Assembly: GCA_036720245.1 (NCBI GenBank)
Contig: DAIMNI010000035.1
Location: 1-22,011, forward strand
Origin: JAAZMA01 sp036720245
GTDB taxonomy: Bacteria; Bacillota; Clostridia; Tissierellales; Tepidimicrobiaceae
Length of the DNA: 22,011 nt
Reading direction: 5' to 3'
How positions within the stretch are numbered: position 1 is the first letter of the stretch; each line of letters opens with the position of its first letter. Below, in pieces: positions 14,230 to 21,227 of this stretch. A program made the translations under genes and the position numbers. The notes under the pieces were generated by a model that saw only the letters and a list, made by a program, of their open reading frames with translations, did no database searches and had not been told where the DNA came from.

Positions 14230-16443
14230 TTAAAACATAGTCATTATATTTCTAATTTTAGTGTCTAAACTAGAATATCTTTTAGTAATTCTATTATTAT
14301 TAATCATGCTTTGTAAATACCTCTCTTCCCCTACTAATACTACTAAATCCCTAGCACGGGTAATGGCAGTATATAGTAGATTTCTAGTTAAAAGCATTGG
14401 AGGCCCCCAATATATGGGCATTACTACTACTTTAAATTCAGAGCCTTGGGATTTGTGAACTGTGGTAGCATAGGATAATTTTAATTCGTCTAATTGATTA
14501 AAGCTATATTCTACTTCTTTTTCCTCATCAAATAATACCAATATGGTATTGTCCTCATTATCAATATCTAAAATGTACCCAAAATCTCCATTAAATACTC
14601 CTTCACCTTTTTCTATTGTTTCCCCATCCTTTACTATTGTCCATTCTGTAGAATAGTTATTTTTTATCTGCATTACCTTGTCCCCAACACGAAAGATTTC
14701 ATCTCCTATTTGTTTTTCTGCCTTATTATAGCTTTTAGGATTTAAAGTATCCTGTAAATGCTTATTTAAAGCATTTATGCCTACATCACCTTTTTTCATA
14801 GGAGTTAAAACTTGTATGTCCTTTAGACAATCTATACCATAAAAATTTGGAAGTCGAGTATTACATAAATCTAAAATTATATTTACAATATTTTTAGTAT
14901 CATTTTCCCTAATAAAATAAAAATCCTTATCTTTTTCATTTAAAAAGGGGTATTTCCCATTATTTATTCTATGGGCATTGACTACAATCATGCTTTCTTC
15001 CCCTTGGCGAAATATTTCATCTAATTTTACTACTTTAACTACACCGGATTCTATAATATCCTTTAGCACATTTCCTGGCCCCACAGATGGAAGCTGATCT
15101 ATATCTCCTACAAGTATTAATCTAGTACCTGGAGTAATGGCTTTTAGTAAATTGTTCATTAAAATTATATCCATCATAGAAGCCTCATCTATAATAAGCA
15201 AATCTGTTATTAAGGGGCTTTCCTCGTTTAATCCAAAGGCCATATCCTCATCCATATGGGAGTATTCTAATAGTCTATGGATGGTTTTAGCTTCTTTTCC
15301 TGTAGTTTCTGTCATTCTCTTAGCTGCCCTACCTGTGGGTGCAGCTAAATGGACAACTAAGCCTTGGTCTTCAAATATTTTTATAATTGCATTTATTATG
15401 GTGGTCTTTCCTGTGCCTGGCCCTCCAGTCATTACCATTACCCCATTGGATATAGATTCTTCTATAGCTTCCCTTTGTTTCTCTGCAAAAATAATTCCAT
15501 CTTCTCCTTCTATTTCAGATATTGCGTTTTTAATATCTATATCTAGAATGCCTAATTCTACTCTGGATAATTCTACAATTTTTTTGGCCACATTGTTTTC
15601 TGCTATATGATAAGGGGTGTAATATACTATTTTTTCTCCATCCTTATCCATTATATGGAGTACTCCCCTAATGGCTAAATTTCTAATAGATTCTTCGATT
15701 AAGTCTATATCTACATTTAATAATTGAGATACAGCCTCTATTAATTCTCCCTCAGGTGCGTAAGTATGCCCTCCACCTGCAAATTTATTTATGGTATATC
15801 TAATGCCACCCTCTATTCTATAGGGCGAATCTAGACTAATGCCCATATTTTGTGCAATTTTATCTGCTGTTTTAAAACCTATGCCCAAAATATCTTCTGC
15901 TAGTCTATAGGGATTTTCAGATATTATATTTATAGTGTCTTTGCCATATTTTTTATAAATTTTAATTCCATAATTAGCTGTAATGCCATATTGCTGCAAA
16001 AACACCATTATATTTCTAATTTCCCCTTGCTCTTCAAAGGCTTCTACTATTTTTTTTAATTTTTTATCCCCTATTCCTTCTATTTCCTTTAGCCTTTCCG
16101 GATTGTATTGAATTATATCAAGGGCGTCTAGACCAAATTTCTCCACTATTCTTTTGGCAGTTTTAGGACCTATATAGGGGATTAGTCCTGAAGATAGATA
16201 GTTTTCTATACCATTTATGGTGGAAGGTACTACTATGGATATATTGGAAAACTCCAATTGTTCCCCATAATTCGGATGATATACCCAATCTCCTTCCACA
16301 GTTATGGTCTCCCCTATATTTATAAATGGTGCATAGCCTACTATAGTCGCATCCCCATCAGAGGTATTTAGCACCGCCACTGTATAGGAATTAATTTCAT
16401 TTCTAAATATAATATCTTCTACAACGCCTTCTAAACTTAGCAA
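14230..16443 (-). CDS. recD2: RecD2-type SF1 DNA helicase
   Basis: 737 aa, the normal size for RecD2, the RecBC-independent 5'-3' helicase involved in repair and fork maintenance. An OB-like N-terminus (1-75) is followed by helix-hairpin-helix segments (80-200: IPYIGPKTAKRIV, IEGIGDKKL, ILGIGFKTADKIA). Helicase motifs follow in order: Walker A GGPGTGKTT (340-348), LLIIDEASMMD (415-425), GDIDQLPSVGPG (446-457), TVHKSQGSEF (661-670), YTAITRAR (691-698). The start is a TTG seven bases after AAAGGAG, with an extended -10 promoter just upstream. It is the first gene of the unit running into comF, yvyF and flgM. Confidence 0.95.
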   Translation of the reverse strand: MLSLEGVVEDIIFRNEINSYTVAVLNTSDGDATIVGYAPFINIGETITVEGDWVYHPNYGEQLEFSNISIVVPSTINGIENYLSSGLIPYIGPKTAKRIVEKFGLDALDIIQYNPERLKEIEGIGDKKLKKIVEAFEEQGEIRNIMVFLQQYGITANYGIKIYKKYGKDTINIISENPYRLAEDILGIGFKTADKIAQNMGISLDSPYRIEGGIRYTINKFAGGGHTYAPEGELIEAVSQLLNVDIDLIEESIRNLAIRGVLHIMDKDGEKIVYYTPYHIAENNVAKKIVELSRVELGILDIDIKNAISEIEGEDGIIFAEKQREAIEESISNGVMVMTGGPGTGKTTIINAIIKIFEDQGLVVHLAAPTGRAAKRMTETTGKEAKTIHRLLEYSHMDEDMAFGLNEESPLITDLLIIDEASMMDIILMNNLLKAITPGTRLILVGDIDQLPSVGPGNVLKDIIESGVVKVVKLDEIFRQGEESMIVVNAHRINNGKYPFLNEKDKDFYFIRENDTKNIVNIILDLCNTRLPNFYGIDCLKDIQVLTPMKKGDVGINALNKHLQDTLNPKSYNKAEKQIGDEIFRVGDKVMQIKNNYSTEWTIVKDGETIEKGEGVFNGDFGYILDIDNEDNTILVLFDEEKEVEYSFNQLDELKLSYATTVHKSQGSEFKVVVMPIYWGPPMLLTRNLLYTAITRARDLVVLVGEERYLQSMINNNRITKRYSSLDTKIRNIMTMF

Positions 16444-16475
16444 TACGATTCTCCTTTACACTATTGTTAATTTTA

Positions 16476-16502
16476 ATTATAACACAGATTATGCTGACGC
16501 AA
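16476..16502 (-). promoter_or_regulatory. extended -10 promoter of recD2
   Basis: The minus strand has TGTTATAAT (TATAAT at 16476-16481, with TG one base before it) and a weak TTGCGT (16497-16502) 15 bases upstream. It is about 33 bases before the TTG start of recD2. Confidence 0.6.
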
Positions 16503-16507
16503 ATTTT

Positions 16508-16561
16508 AAATTTTTAATTGTGAATTGTGAATTTACAATTAAAAATTCACAATTCAAAATT
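16508..16561. repeat. inverted AATTGTGAATT repeat unit
   Basis: An imperfect inverted repeat formed by TTAATTGTGAATTGTGAATT (16514-16533) and a complementary segment ending ATTCACAATTCAAAATT (16545-16561). It fills most of the gap between recD2 and the ComK-like gene and could also end the latter's transcript. Confidence 0.6.
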
Positions 16562-16601
16562 GCCCGTTATTCCCAATTAAATTCTACTTACTAACAAAAA
16601 T

Positions 16602-17174
16602 CTAATCTTGCCCAAAAACCTTTTCAATCTGACTTAAAATAAGGGCTATATCCCCTTTAGTAGCAGGTTTATTGTATTCAGTGAAAAAATCGTATTCATT
16701 TATCCTATTACTATTATTTCTCTCATTATACAATCTTTTTACCATATATCCATTTTTAATATGTTTATTAACTGTGTCAATGGTATTTAAAGTATCTATA
16801 GTGGTTTTATTTTTTAAATGGATTATGGTTTTCCCTTTGAATTCTGTGGCTTTTTCAATGTATTTTATATTTATATATCCCGTAGAACCATCATTTTTAC
16901 ATATTGGCTTTCTTATTTTTAGTGGTATAAATACATTTTCCTGATTTAATGGAATGGGCACCAGATTTTTTACAAATAATAATTCTCCATAATATTTCCG
17001 AACAGCTTTCAAGTCTACAATATAATACTCCGCCAATTGATTTAAAAATGTCTTTAAACTCTTCTCTACATAATAGTTTCCCCCAACCATAGTATGTATA
17101 GATGTACAATTCCCCTTTAATTCTATATATACTGGAAGGAATGCCATTAGTTCTTCAGATACTATCTTTTCCAA
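16602..17174 (-). CDS. ComK-like putative transcription regulator
   Basis: 190 aa from the chosen start. The order of features resembles ComK, the competence master regulator: N-terminal EELMAFLPVY, a central LVPIPLNQENVFIPLKIRKP, then DGSTGYINIKYIEK and a strand plus helix IIHLKNKTTIDTLNTIDTVNKHI. The last part also recalls LytTR-type DNA-binding domains. Identity to ComK is a recalled pattern, not an alignment, and hypothetical protein is the safe fallback. A longer frame begins with an ATG at 17228, but that lies in the -35 box of a good promoter. The TTG at 17174 has GGGAGGGGG eight bases upstream and is preferred. Closeness to comF and recD2 fits a competence link. Confidence 0.45.
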   Translation of the reverse strand: MEKIVSEELMAFLPVYIELKGNCTSIHTMVGGNYYVEKSLKTFLNQLAEYYIVDLKAVRKYYGELLFVKNLVPIPLNQENVFIPLKIRKPICKNDGSTGYINIKYIEKATEFKGKTIIHLKNKTTIDTLNTIDTVNKHIKNGYMVKRLYNERNNSNRINEYDFFTEYNKPATKGDIALILSQIEKVFGQD

Positions 17175-17192
17175 TATAAAAACCCCCTCCCT

Positions 17193-17228
17193 TGATAATA
17201 TATTATCAGAACGCCTGTTCCGTGTCAA
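17193..17228 (-). promoter_or_regulatory. sigma-A promoter with overlapping 16-bp palindrome (operator candidate)
   Basis: Perfect -35 TTGACA (17223-17228), 17-nt spacer, -10 TAATAT (17200-17205). The perfect palindrome TGATAATATATTATCA (17193-17208) covers the -10 box, the classic place for a repressor or autoregulator. It is followed by the strong RBS of the ComK-like gene. Confidence 0.65.
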
Positions 17229-17242
17229 GAGAAGGGGAATAT

Positions 17243-17386
17243 TTATTTTATACCTGCTATTACCCTAGATAGTTCATTTATACTTTCTGTTAGCTGATTC
17301 AATTTACCTTCTATTCTAACTAAAAGATAAATTGATAAAACTATGGGAAAGCCAAAATTCGCTATTTGGGTAAGGATTTCATTCAC
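17243..17386 (-). CDS. YvrJ-family small membrane protein
   Basis: 47 aa, starting with GTG behind GGAGGTG: NEILTQIANFGFPIVLSIYL, then LVRIEGKLNQLTESINELSRV. One transmembrane helix spans about residues 8-24, followed by a short amphipathic coiled helix. This is the typical YvrJ layout (PF12841). In Bacillus yvrJ sits with the SigO-RsoA sigma system; here too it follows a sigma factor gene with two more small genes between. Function unknown. Confidence 0.85.
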   Translation of the reverse strand: MNEILTQIANFGFPIVLSIYLLVRIEGKLNQLTESINELSRVIAGIK

Positions 17387-17430
17387 GAGAGCACCTCCTT
17401 TATCTAATTTATAATTCACAATTTTTAATT

Positions 17431-17453
17431 AAAGGAGGCCAACGGCCTCCTTT
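17431..17453 (-). terminator. GC-rich hairpin between the DUF2922 gene and yvrJ
   Basis: A perfect 10-bp stem (AAAGGAGGCC at 17431-17440, GGCCTCCTTT at 17444-17453) with a 3-nt loop lies 3 bases after the DUF2922 gene stop. The tail is AATTAAAAATT rather than a pure T-run, so it may be a partial terminator that lowers yvrJ expression. Confidence 0.6.
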
Positions 17454-17455
17454 GA

Positions 17456-17674
17456 TTAAATCTCTATTTCTTCTATTTCTGTGGTTACTATTCTGGCTCC
17501 TACTGTTTCTACTATATCTCCTTCTTTAGTGGAAAAGATATTTTTATTAACTACTTCGTCCATTGCTGCTTTTATATCTATTTCTGTTAGGTCTTCCCTT
17601 GGGCTTTCTAAGGAAAGACTAAATTTTTTCCCTACTATGTCTTTGAATTCCATTTCCAATTTGGATTTAATCAT
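17456..17674 (-). CDS. DUF2922 family protein
   Basis: 72 aa: KLEMEFKDIVGKKFSLSLES, then PREDLTEIDIKAAMDEVVNKNIF and a C-terminal EIEEIEI. The mix of short beta strands and one helix, with the PREDLT motif, is typical of DUF2922 (PF11148), a tiny Firmicutes family of unknown function usually found with DUF1659. The frame is open to an ATG at 17719, but the ATG at 17674 has AAAGGTGGTGATAAA in front, nearly the same as the DUF1659 gene's RBS, and gives the usual family length. Confidence 0.85.
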   Translation of the reverse strand: MIKSKLEMEFKDIVGKKFSLSLESPREDLTEIDIKAAMDEVVNKNIFSTKEGDIVETVGARIVTTEIEEIEI

Positions 17675-17689
17675 TTTATCACCACCTTT

Positions 17690-17775
17690 CATTCCCTTCG
17701 GGAAAATTTTAAATTTCAAATTGTAAATTGTGAATGTTTAATAATTTAAAATTTACAATTCATAATTTACAATTG
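17690..17775. repeat. CCCTTCGGG hairpin with AATTGTGAATT-type repeats
   Basis: TTCCCTTCGGGAA (17692-17704) is followed by variants of AATTGTAAATTGTGAAT and their inverse up to 17774. Similar TCCTTCGGGGAAAT segments occur at 18781-18795 and 20853-20866. The unit separates the two small genes of one operon without a strong terminator. Confidence 0.5.
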
Positions 17776-17790
17776 GCCTAAAGGCCTAAA

Positions 17791-18012
17791 TTACTCTTCT
17801 ACCAATTCAATTTCCTCCAGTCTTTTGACTTTGAATAATGGTAGAGTTTGGAGTCCTACTAGGGATTGGGCTACTTCGTATAGGGCTTCATTTTCTGCTT
17901 CAGCTTTTACCTTAGAGAAGGTCTTAGCTTTTATAACTTGCCTATCCCCTTTCATGCCTCCGTCTAGTTCTAGCTTTAATCTAGTGTTTTCTGGGATATT
18001 TTTAATTGCCAT
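17791..18012 (-). CDS. DUF1659 family protein
   Basis: 73 aa with RBS GGAGGTGATAAA. RLKLELDGGMKGDRQVIKAK, then FSKVKAEAENEALYEVAQSL and VGLQTLPLFKVKRLEEIELVE match the DUF1659 layout (PF07872): beta hairpin, helix, final strand. Unknown function. It begins 40 bases after the sigma factor gene and precedes DUF2922 and YvrJ, a grouping that recurs in Firmicutes. Confidence 0.85.
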   Translation of the reverse strand: MAIKNIPENTRLKLELDGGMKGDRQVIKAKTFSKVKAEAENEALYEVAQSLVGLQTLPLFKVKRLEEIELVEE

Positions 18013-18052
18013 TTTATCACCTCCTTCTATACCCTATATAGAAAAAGGTCTA

Positions 18053-18610
18053 TTATTTTACCATTGTTTTTCTCAAATTATTTATTCCACTACTTTTTGT
18101 ATTGGCTACGGTTCTATAGGTGATATTTAGTTTTTGGGCTATTTCATCCATAGAATTTTCGTTTATATAGAATTCTATTAGTATTTGTTTTTGTCTTTTA
18201 GATAAGGTATCTAATTTTCTAATTAATTTTTCTGCTTCTTCTTTTTTAATATAGTCTTCTAATATATTGATATCGTCTTCTATTAAATCTATTAATTCTA
18301 TTTCTCCATCACCTAAAGGCTCATTTAGGGAATAATATTCTTTTTCCCTATGTTTATTTAAATAGTGATATTTTAATTGTAATTTAGCATAGCCTAAAAA
18401 ATGAGCTCCTTTATTTGGCTTATATTCTTCTATGGCCTTTAAGATTATTTCATAGCCTTCTTGAATTAAATCATCGTATTCATTGGGTCTATTATAATAT
18501 CTTCTAATAGATGCTAAAATTAGTGGCTTTAATTTATATAATAATCTCTCCTTTGCCACCATATTCCCTTCTTTACTCATTTCCAATAATTCTACTACCT
18601 CATTATACAC
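18053..18610 (-). CDS. sigma-70 family RNA polymerase sigma factor (regions 2 and 4 only)
   Basis: 185 aa. Region 2 lies at about residues 20-85 (LKPLILASIRRYYNRPNEYD, DLIQEGYEIILKAIEEYKPN, LGYAKLQLKYHYLNKHR). Region 4, near the C-terminus, has LSKRQKQILIEFYINENSMDEIAQKLNITYRTVANTKSSGINNLRK, a clear helix-turn-helix. Region 3 is missing and an acidic linker (about 90-125) replaces it, as in group 4 and SigO-like factors. A frame-opening ATG at 18625 overlaps the RBS; the GTG at 18610 has GGAGGG seven bases ahead and is preferred. Followed by the DUF1659, DUF2922 and yvrJ genes; its target promoters are unknown. Confidence 0.9.
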   Translation of the reverse strand: MYNEVVELLEMSKEGNMVAKERLLYKLKPLILASIRRYYNRPNEYDDLIQEGYEIILKAIEEYKPNKGAHFLGYAKLQLKYHYLNKHREKEYYSLNEPLGDGEIELIDLIEDDINILEDYIKKEEAEKLIRKLDTLSKRQKQILIEFYINENSMDEIAQKLNITYRTVANTKSSGINNLRKTMVK

Positions 18611-18628
18611 AAAATTACCCTCCATATT

Positions 18629-18642
18629 AGAAGGCGCCTTCT
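18629..18642 (-). promoter_or_regulatory. 14-bp palindrome upstream of the sigma factor gene
   Basis: AGAAGGCGCCTTCT is perfect and unusually GC-rich for its surroundings. It ends 11 bases before the sigma factor RBS, so it could be an operator or an RNA hairpin acting on translation. Confidence 0.4.
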
Positions 18643-18685
18643 GATTTTCCTAGGTAGTTTTATATTAAATTATTATTGGAATTTA

Positions 18686-18779
18686 TGGAAAGGAGGAGTT
18701 GGGTGAAAACACATGTTCCTTTAATGAAGTAATAGGATGGCAGGGAGACGTTTTGTTTGCCACCATAGTGCCTAACTAA
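18686..18779 (+). repeat. decayed repeat element with a short broken frame
   Basis: After AAAGGAGGAGTTGG a GTG opens VKTHVPLMK and stops (18703-18732). In another frame 18738-18779 reads WQGDVLFATIVPN and stops. GACGTTTTGTTTGCCACC (18747-18764) resembles, from memory, a REP-type repeat common in clostridia. I treat it as a relic of a dispersed element, not a gene. Confidence 0.35.
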
Positions 18780-18808
18780 TTTCCTTCGGGGAAATTATGA
18801 ATTGTAAT

Positions 18809-18845
18809 ACAAAAAGAGCTAGGGAATTTCCCTAACTCTTTTTGT
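18809..18845 (-). terminator. Rho-independent terminator of metK
   Basis: A 17-bp stem (18809-18825 against 18829-18845) has one position that is a G-U pair only in the minus-strand RNA and a mismatch on the plus strand. It ends in CTCTTTTTGT and lies 17 bases after the metK stop. The orientation evidence favours metK. Confidence 0.9.
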
Positions 18846-18862
18846 ACTTTTCTAAAATCCTA

Positions 18863-20041
18863 TTAAATTTCTTTTTTTAGTATCTCTGCCTTATCTGTTT
18901 TTTCCCAAGGTAAATCTAAATCACTTCTACCAAAATGTCCATAGGATGCAGTTTGTTTGTATATTGGTCTTAATAGGTCTAAATCTCTTATAATGGCTGC
19001 TGGCCTTAAATCAAAATGTTTCCTAACTAATTTTTCTATTTCGTTATCAGAAATTTTACCTGTTCCAAAAGTTTCTACATATATGGATAGTGGTCTTGCA
19101 ACGCCTATGGCATAGGCCAATCCTACCTCACATTTATCTGCTAAACCTGCTGCTACAATATTTTTGGCTACATAACGTGCTGCATAAGAGGCAGATCTAT
19201 CTACTTTTGTTGGGTCTTTTCCAGAAAAAGCCCCTCCACCATGACGACTATATCCACCATAGGTATCTACTATGATTTTTCTACCAGTAAGTCCTGCATC
19301 CCCCATAGGTCCCCCTATTACAAATCTACCTGTAGGGTTTACATAATATTTAGTATTTTCATCTATCATATGAGCAGGTACTATAGGTTTAATTACATAT
19401 TCTTTAATATCTTTTTCTATGGTTTTTAAATCCACATCTGGGCAGTGTTGAGTGCTTACCACTATATTTTCTATTCTAATAGGTTTATCATTTTCATACT
19501 CCACAGTAACCTGAGTTTTCCCATCTGGCCTAAGATATTCTAAAATGCCATCTTTTCTTACCTCAGCTAACCTTTTGGCTAATTTATGAGCTATAGATAT
19601 AGGTAATGGCATTAGTTCAGGTGTTTCATTGCAGGCATATCCAAACATCATGCCTTGGTCTCCAGCTCCAATTTTATCTAATTCATCTTCCCCATTGCCT
19701 CTATGTTCTAATGCCTTATTTACCCCCATAGCAATATCTGGAGATTGCTCATTTATTGCAGTAAGTACCGCACAAGTTTCAGCATCAAAACCATATTTTG
19801 CCCTAGTATAGCCAATTTCCTTTACAGTCTCCCTAGCAATATGGGGTATGTCCACATAACAATTTGTACTAATCTCCCCTGCTACTAATATTAATCCAGT
19901 AGATATAAAAGTTTCACAAGCTACCCTTGCATTCTTATCCTTAGACAGTATTTCGTCTAAAACTGCATCTGAAATGGCATCACAGACCTTGTCTGGATGT
20001 CCCTCTGTAACAGATTCAGATGTAAACAACCACTTTTTCAT
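18863..20041 (-). CDS. metK: S-adenosylmethionine synthetase
   Basis: 392 aa, full length. Makes S-adenosylmethionine from methionine and ATP. All signatures are present: SVTEGHPDKVCDAISDAVLD (10-29), KIGAGDQGMMFGYACNET (123-140) and GGGAFSGKDPTKVDRS (268-283, phosphate-binding loop). The ATG follows GGGAGG. The gene stands alone, with a SAM-I riboswitch and promoter upstream and a strong terminator downstream, so its end product represses it through premature transcription termination. Confidence 0.98.
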   Translation of the reverse strand: MKKWLFTSESVTEGHPDKVCDAISDAVLDEILSKDKNARVACETFISTGLILVAGEISTNCYVDIPHIARETVKEIGYTRAKYGFDAETCAVLTAINEQSPDIAMGVNKALEHRGNGEDELDKIGAGDQGMMFGYACNETPELMPLPISIAHKLAKRLAEVRKDGILEYLRPDGKTQVTVEYENDKPIRIENIVVSTQHCPDVDLKTIEKDIKEYVIKPIVPAHMIDENTKYYVNPTGRFVIGGPMGDAGLTGRKIIVDTYGGYSRHGGGAFSGKDPTKVDRSASYAARYVAKNIVAAGLADKCEVGLAYAIGVARPLSIYVETFGTGKISDNEIEKLVRKHFDLRPAAIIRDLDLLRPIYKQTASYGHFGRSDLDLPWEKTDKAEILKKEI

Positions 20042-20080
20042 AAAAAAACCTCCCTAATTTATATTGAGGTTGTGTTTCAA

Positions 20081-20228
20081 ATAAAAAAGCCCTTCCGAAA
20101 GGAAAAGCTGGTTTTCACAAACCTCATCTTCCAGAATAAATATTCTGCGGGATTTAGCACCTTTGTAAATATACAGGTTGCCGGGTTTCAACGGGCCCAT
20201 TCCCTCCACCACTCTTGATAAGGCATCA
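20081..20228 (-). promoter_or_regulatory. SAM-I (S-box) riboswitch with its terminator, in the metK leader
   Basis: On the minus strand the S-box core reads CTTATCAAGAGTGGTGGAGG (20226-20207), CCCGTTGAAACCCGGCAACC (20196-20177), GGTGCTAAATCC, GCAG and GATGAGG (ending 20122). The switch terminator follows: AGCTTTTCC/GGAAGGGCT (20088-20109) then TTTTTT. Its stem needs two G-U pairs that form only in the minus-strand RNA. SAM binding should favour termination before metK. Confidence 0.96.
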
Positions 20229-20249
20229 AGTTTTTATTGAATTACAATA

Positions 20250-20278
20250 ATTGTAACATATTTCGACGGCACTGTCAA
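20250..20278 (-). promoter_or_regulatory. sigma-A promoter of metK
   Basis: TTGACA (20273-20278), 17-nt spacer, TACAAT (20250-20255) on the minus strand, placing the start about 15-20 bases ahead of the riboswitch. Confidence 0.85.
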
Positions 20279-20292
20279 TAAAAACATCAAAT

Positions 20293-20365
20293 GGGGACAT
20301 TCTTCAAAAAGCTCGACCGTCTTGCAAGAGGTGTGTCCCCTGACCTCAAACGAGGTGTGTCCCCT
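20293..20365. repeat. REP-like palindrome, left copy flanking the COG2426 gene
   Basis: A 48-bp unit (20293-20340) starts GGGGACATTC and ends GAGGTGTGTCCCC, so its ends pair. A second half-unit CGAGGTGTGTCCCCT follows at 20351-20365. The reverse complement of 20995-21042 matches it at 43 of 48 bases. It may also terminate the COG2426 transcript. Confidence 0.85.
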
Positions 20366-20374
20366 ACCCTTATG

Positions 20375-20851
20375 TTAATTAACTATATGATAACTCAATG
20401 TAAAAATAATTAATCCAGAAACCAAAACCCCTGCCAGTATTGCAAATAAAGCATCTTTATAATCAATTTTAAGTAAAGTTGCAGCTATACAGCCAGTCCA
20501 AGCTCCTGTTGTAGGCACAGGTATGGCTACTAATATAAACAAACCTAATAATCTATATTTTACTATAGTATCCTTAGTTTTCTTTAAGGTTCTCCTTTTC
20601 AACCAACCAATAGATTTTGAAAATAGTACAGTTTTTTCAAAATAATTCATTAAAGGGTTTAAAATTTTAAGTAATATTGGCACAATAGCCATATTTCCTA
20701 TAAGGCTAAGAATTGTACTATGTATTGGACTAAAACCCAAAGATATTCCCAAAGGAATAGCCCCTCTAAGTTCAGACAATGGCGTAGCACCCACAAGTAT
20801 AACTAATAATTCCCTTTTTATTTCCTCAATTATATTAAACAAAAAAATCAT
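20375..20851 (-). CDS. COG2426-type small membrane protein (annotated small multi-drug export family)
   Basis: 158 aa, very hydrophobic, with probably four membrane segments (about 12-38, 44-66, 100-126, 133-155) separated by a basic loop IGWLKRRTLKKTKDTIVKYR. Family motifs are SELRGAIPLGI (26-36) and IPVPTTGAWTG (110-120), as in PF06695. The export label rests on thin evidence in the literature. It stands alone between inverted REP-like repeats with its own promoter at 20885-20913. The ATG at 20851 directly abuts GAAGGGG, so a TTG 9 bases later (20842) may be used instead. Confidence 0.85.
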   Translation of the reverse strand: MIFLFNIIEEIKRELLVILVGATPLSELRGAIPLGISLGFSPIHSTILSLIGNMAIVPILLKILNPLMNYFEKTVLFSKSIGWLKRRTLKKTKDTIVKYRLLGLFILVAIPVPTTGAWTGCIAATLLKIDYKDALFAILAGVLVSGLIIFTLSYHIVN

Positions 20852-20884
20852 CCCCTTCGGGAAATTTTTGATTATCTACCTTCT

Positions 20885-20913
20885 ATAATATAAGAAAGCT
20901 TCTTCTTTTTCAA
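20885..20913 (-). promoter_or_regulatory. sigma-A promoter of the COG2426 gene
   Basis: TTGAAA (20908-20913), 17-nt spacer, TATTAT (20885-20890) on the minus strand; each box has one mismatch to consensus. Confidence 0.7.
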
Positions 20914-20942
20914 GAAAAATATAATGTGCATCATAAAGGTTA

Positions 20943-21075
20943 GGGGACACACCTCTTTTTTAAGGTTAGGGGACACACCTCTTTTTTAAGGTACGGGGAC
21001 ACACCTCTTGCAAGACGGTCTATCTCTCTGAGGAATGTCCCCATTCGTATGTCTATCTTTTTGAGGAATGTCCCC
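20943..21075. repeat. REP-like array, right copy flanking the COG2426 gene
   Basis: GGGGACACACCTCTT starts at 20943, 20969 and 20995, an exact 26-bp period. The third copy extends to a full 48-bp unit (20995-21042) ending GAGGAATGTCCCC, and a further half-unit GAGGAATGTCCCC lies at 21063-21075. The array is inverted relative to the left copy at 20293-20365. Confidence 0.9.
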
Positions 21076-21181
21076 GTCGTGTTCCACATAGGTATTTGGA
21101 AGTAAATTAAGTAATAATTATATATTTGAATATTTTAGCCCACAGCTACCTATTATAGCCTAGTATCGTCTAATTTATCCC

Positions 21182-21210
21182 TTGAACTTAAAGTCTATTT
21201 CCCCTATACT
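21182..21210 (+). promoter_or_regulatory. promoter of the tRNA-Pro gene
   Basis: TTGAAC (21182-21187), 17-nt spacer, TATACT (21205-21210), ending 17 bases before the mature tRNA. A perfect TATAAT at 21210-21215 is an alternative -10 but is badly spaced. Confidence 0.6.
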
Positions 21211-21227
21211 ATAATAGTCAGCTTAGG

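Noticed and set aside
15137..15610. 157-codon plus-strand frame opposite recD2
   Set aside because: It lies antisense to the conserved helicase motifs, which fully explain the sequence.
17175..17228. ATG at 17228 as start of the ComK-like gene
   Set aside because: The codon lies in the TTGACA -35 box of a well-formed promoter; the TTG at 17174 behind GGGAGGGGG fits better.
20943..21010. Three 26-bp spaced copies as a CRISPR array
   Set aside because: The copies are direct tandem repeats without variable spacers, and the motif is half of a REP-like palindrome seen elsewhere.
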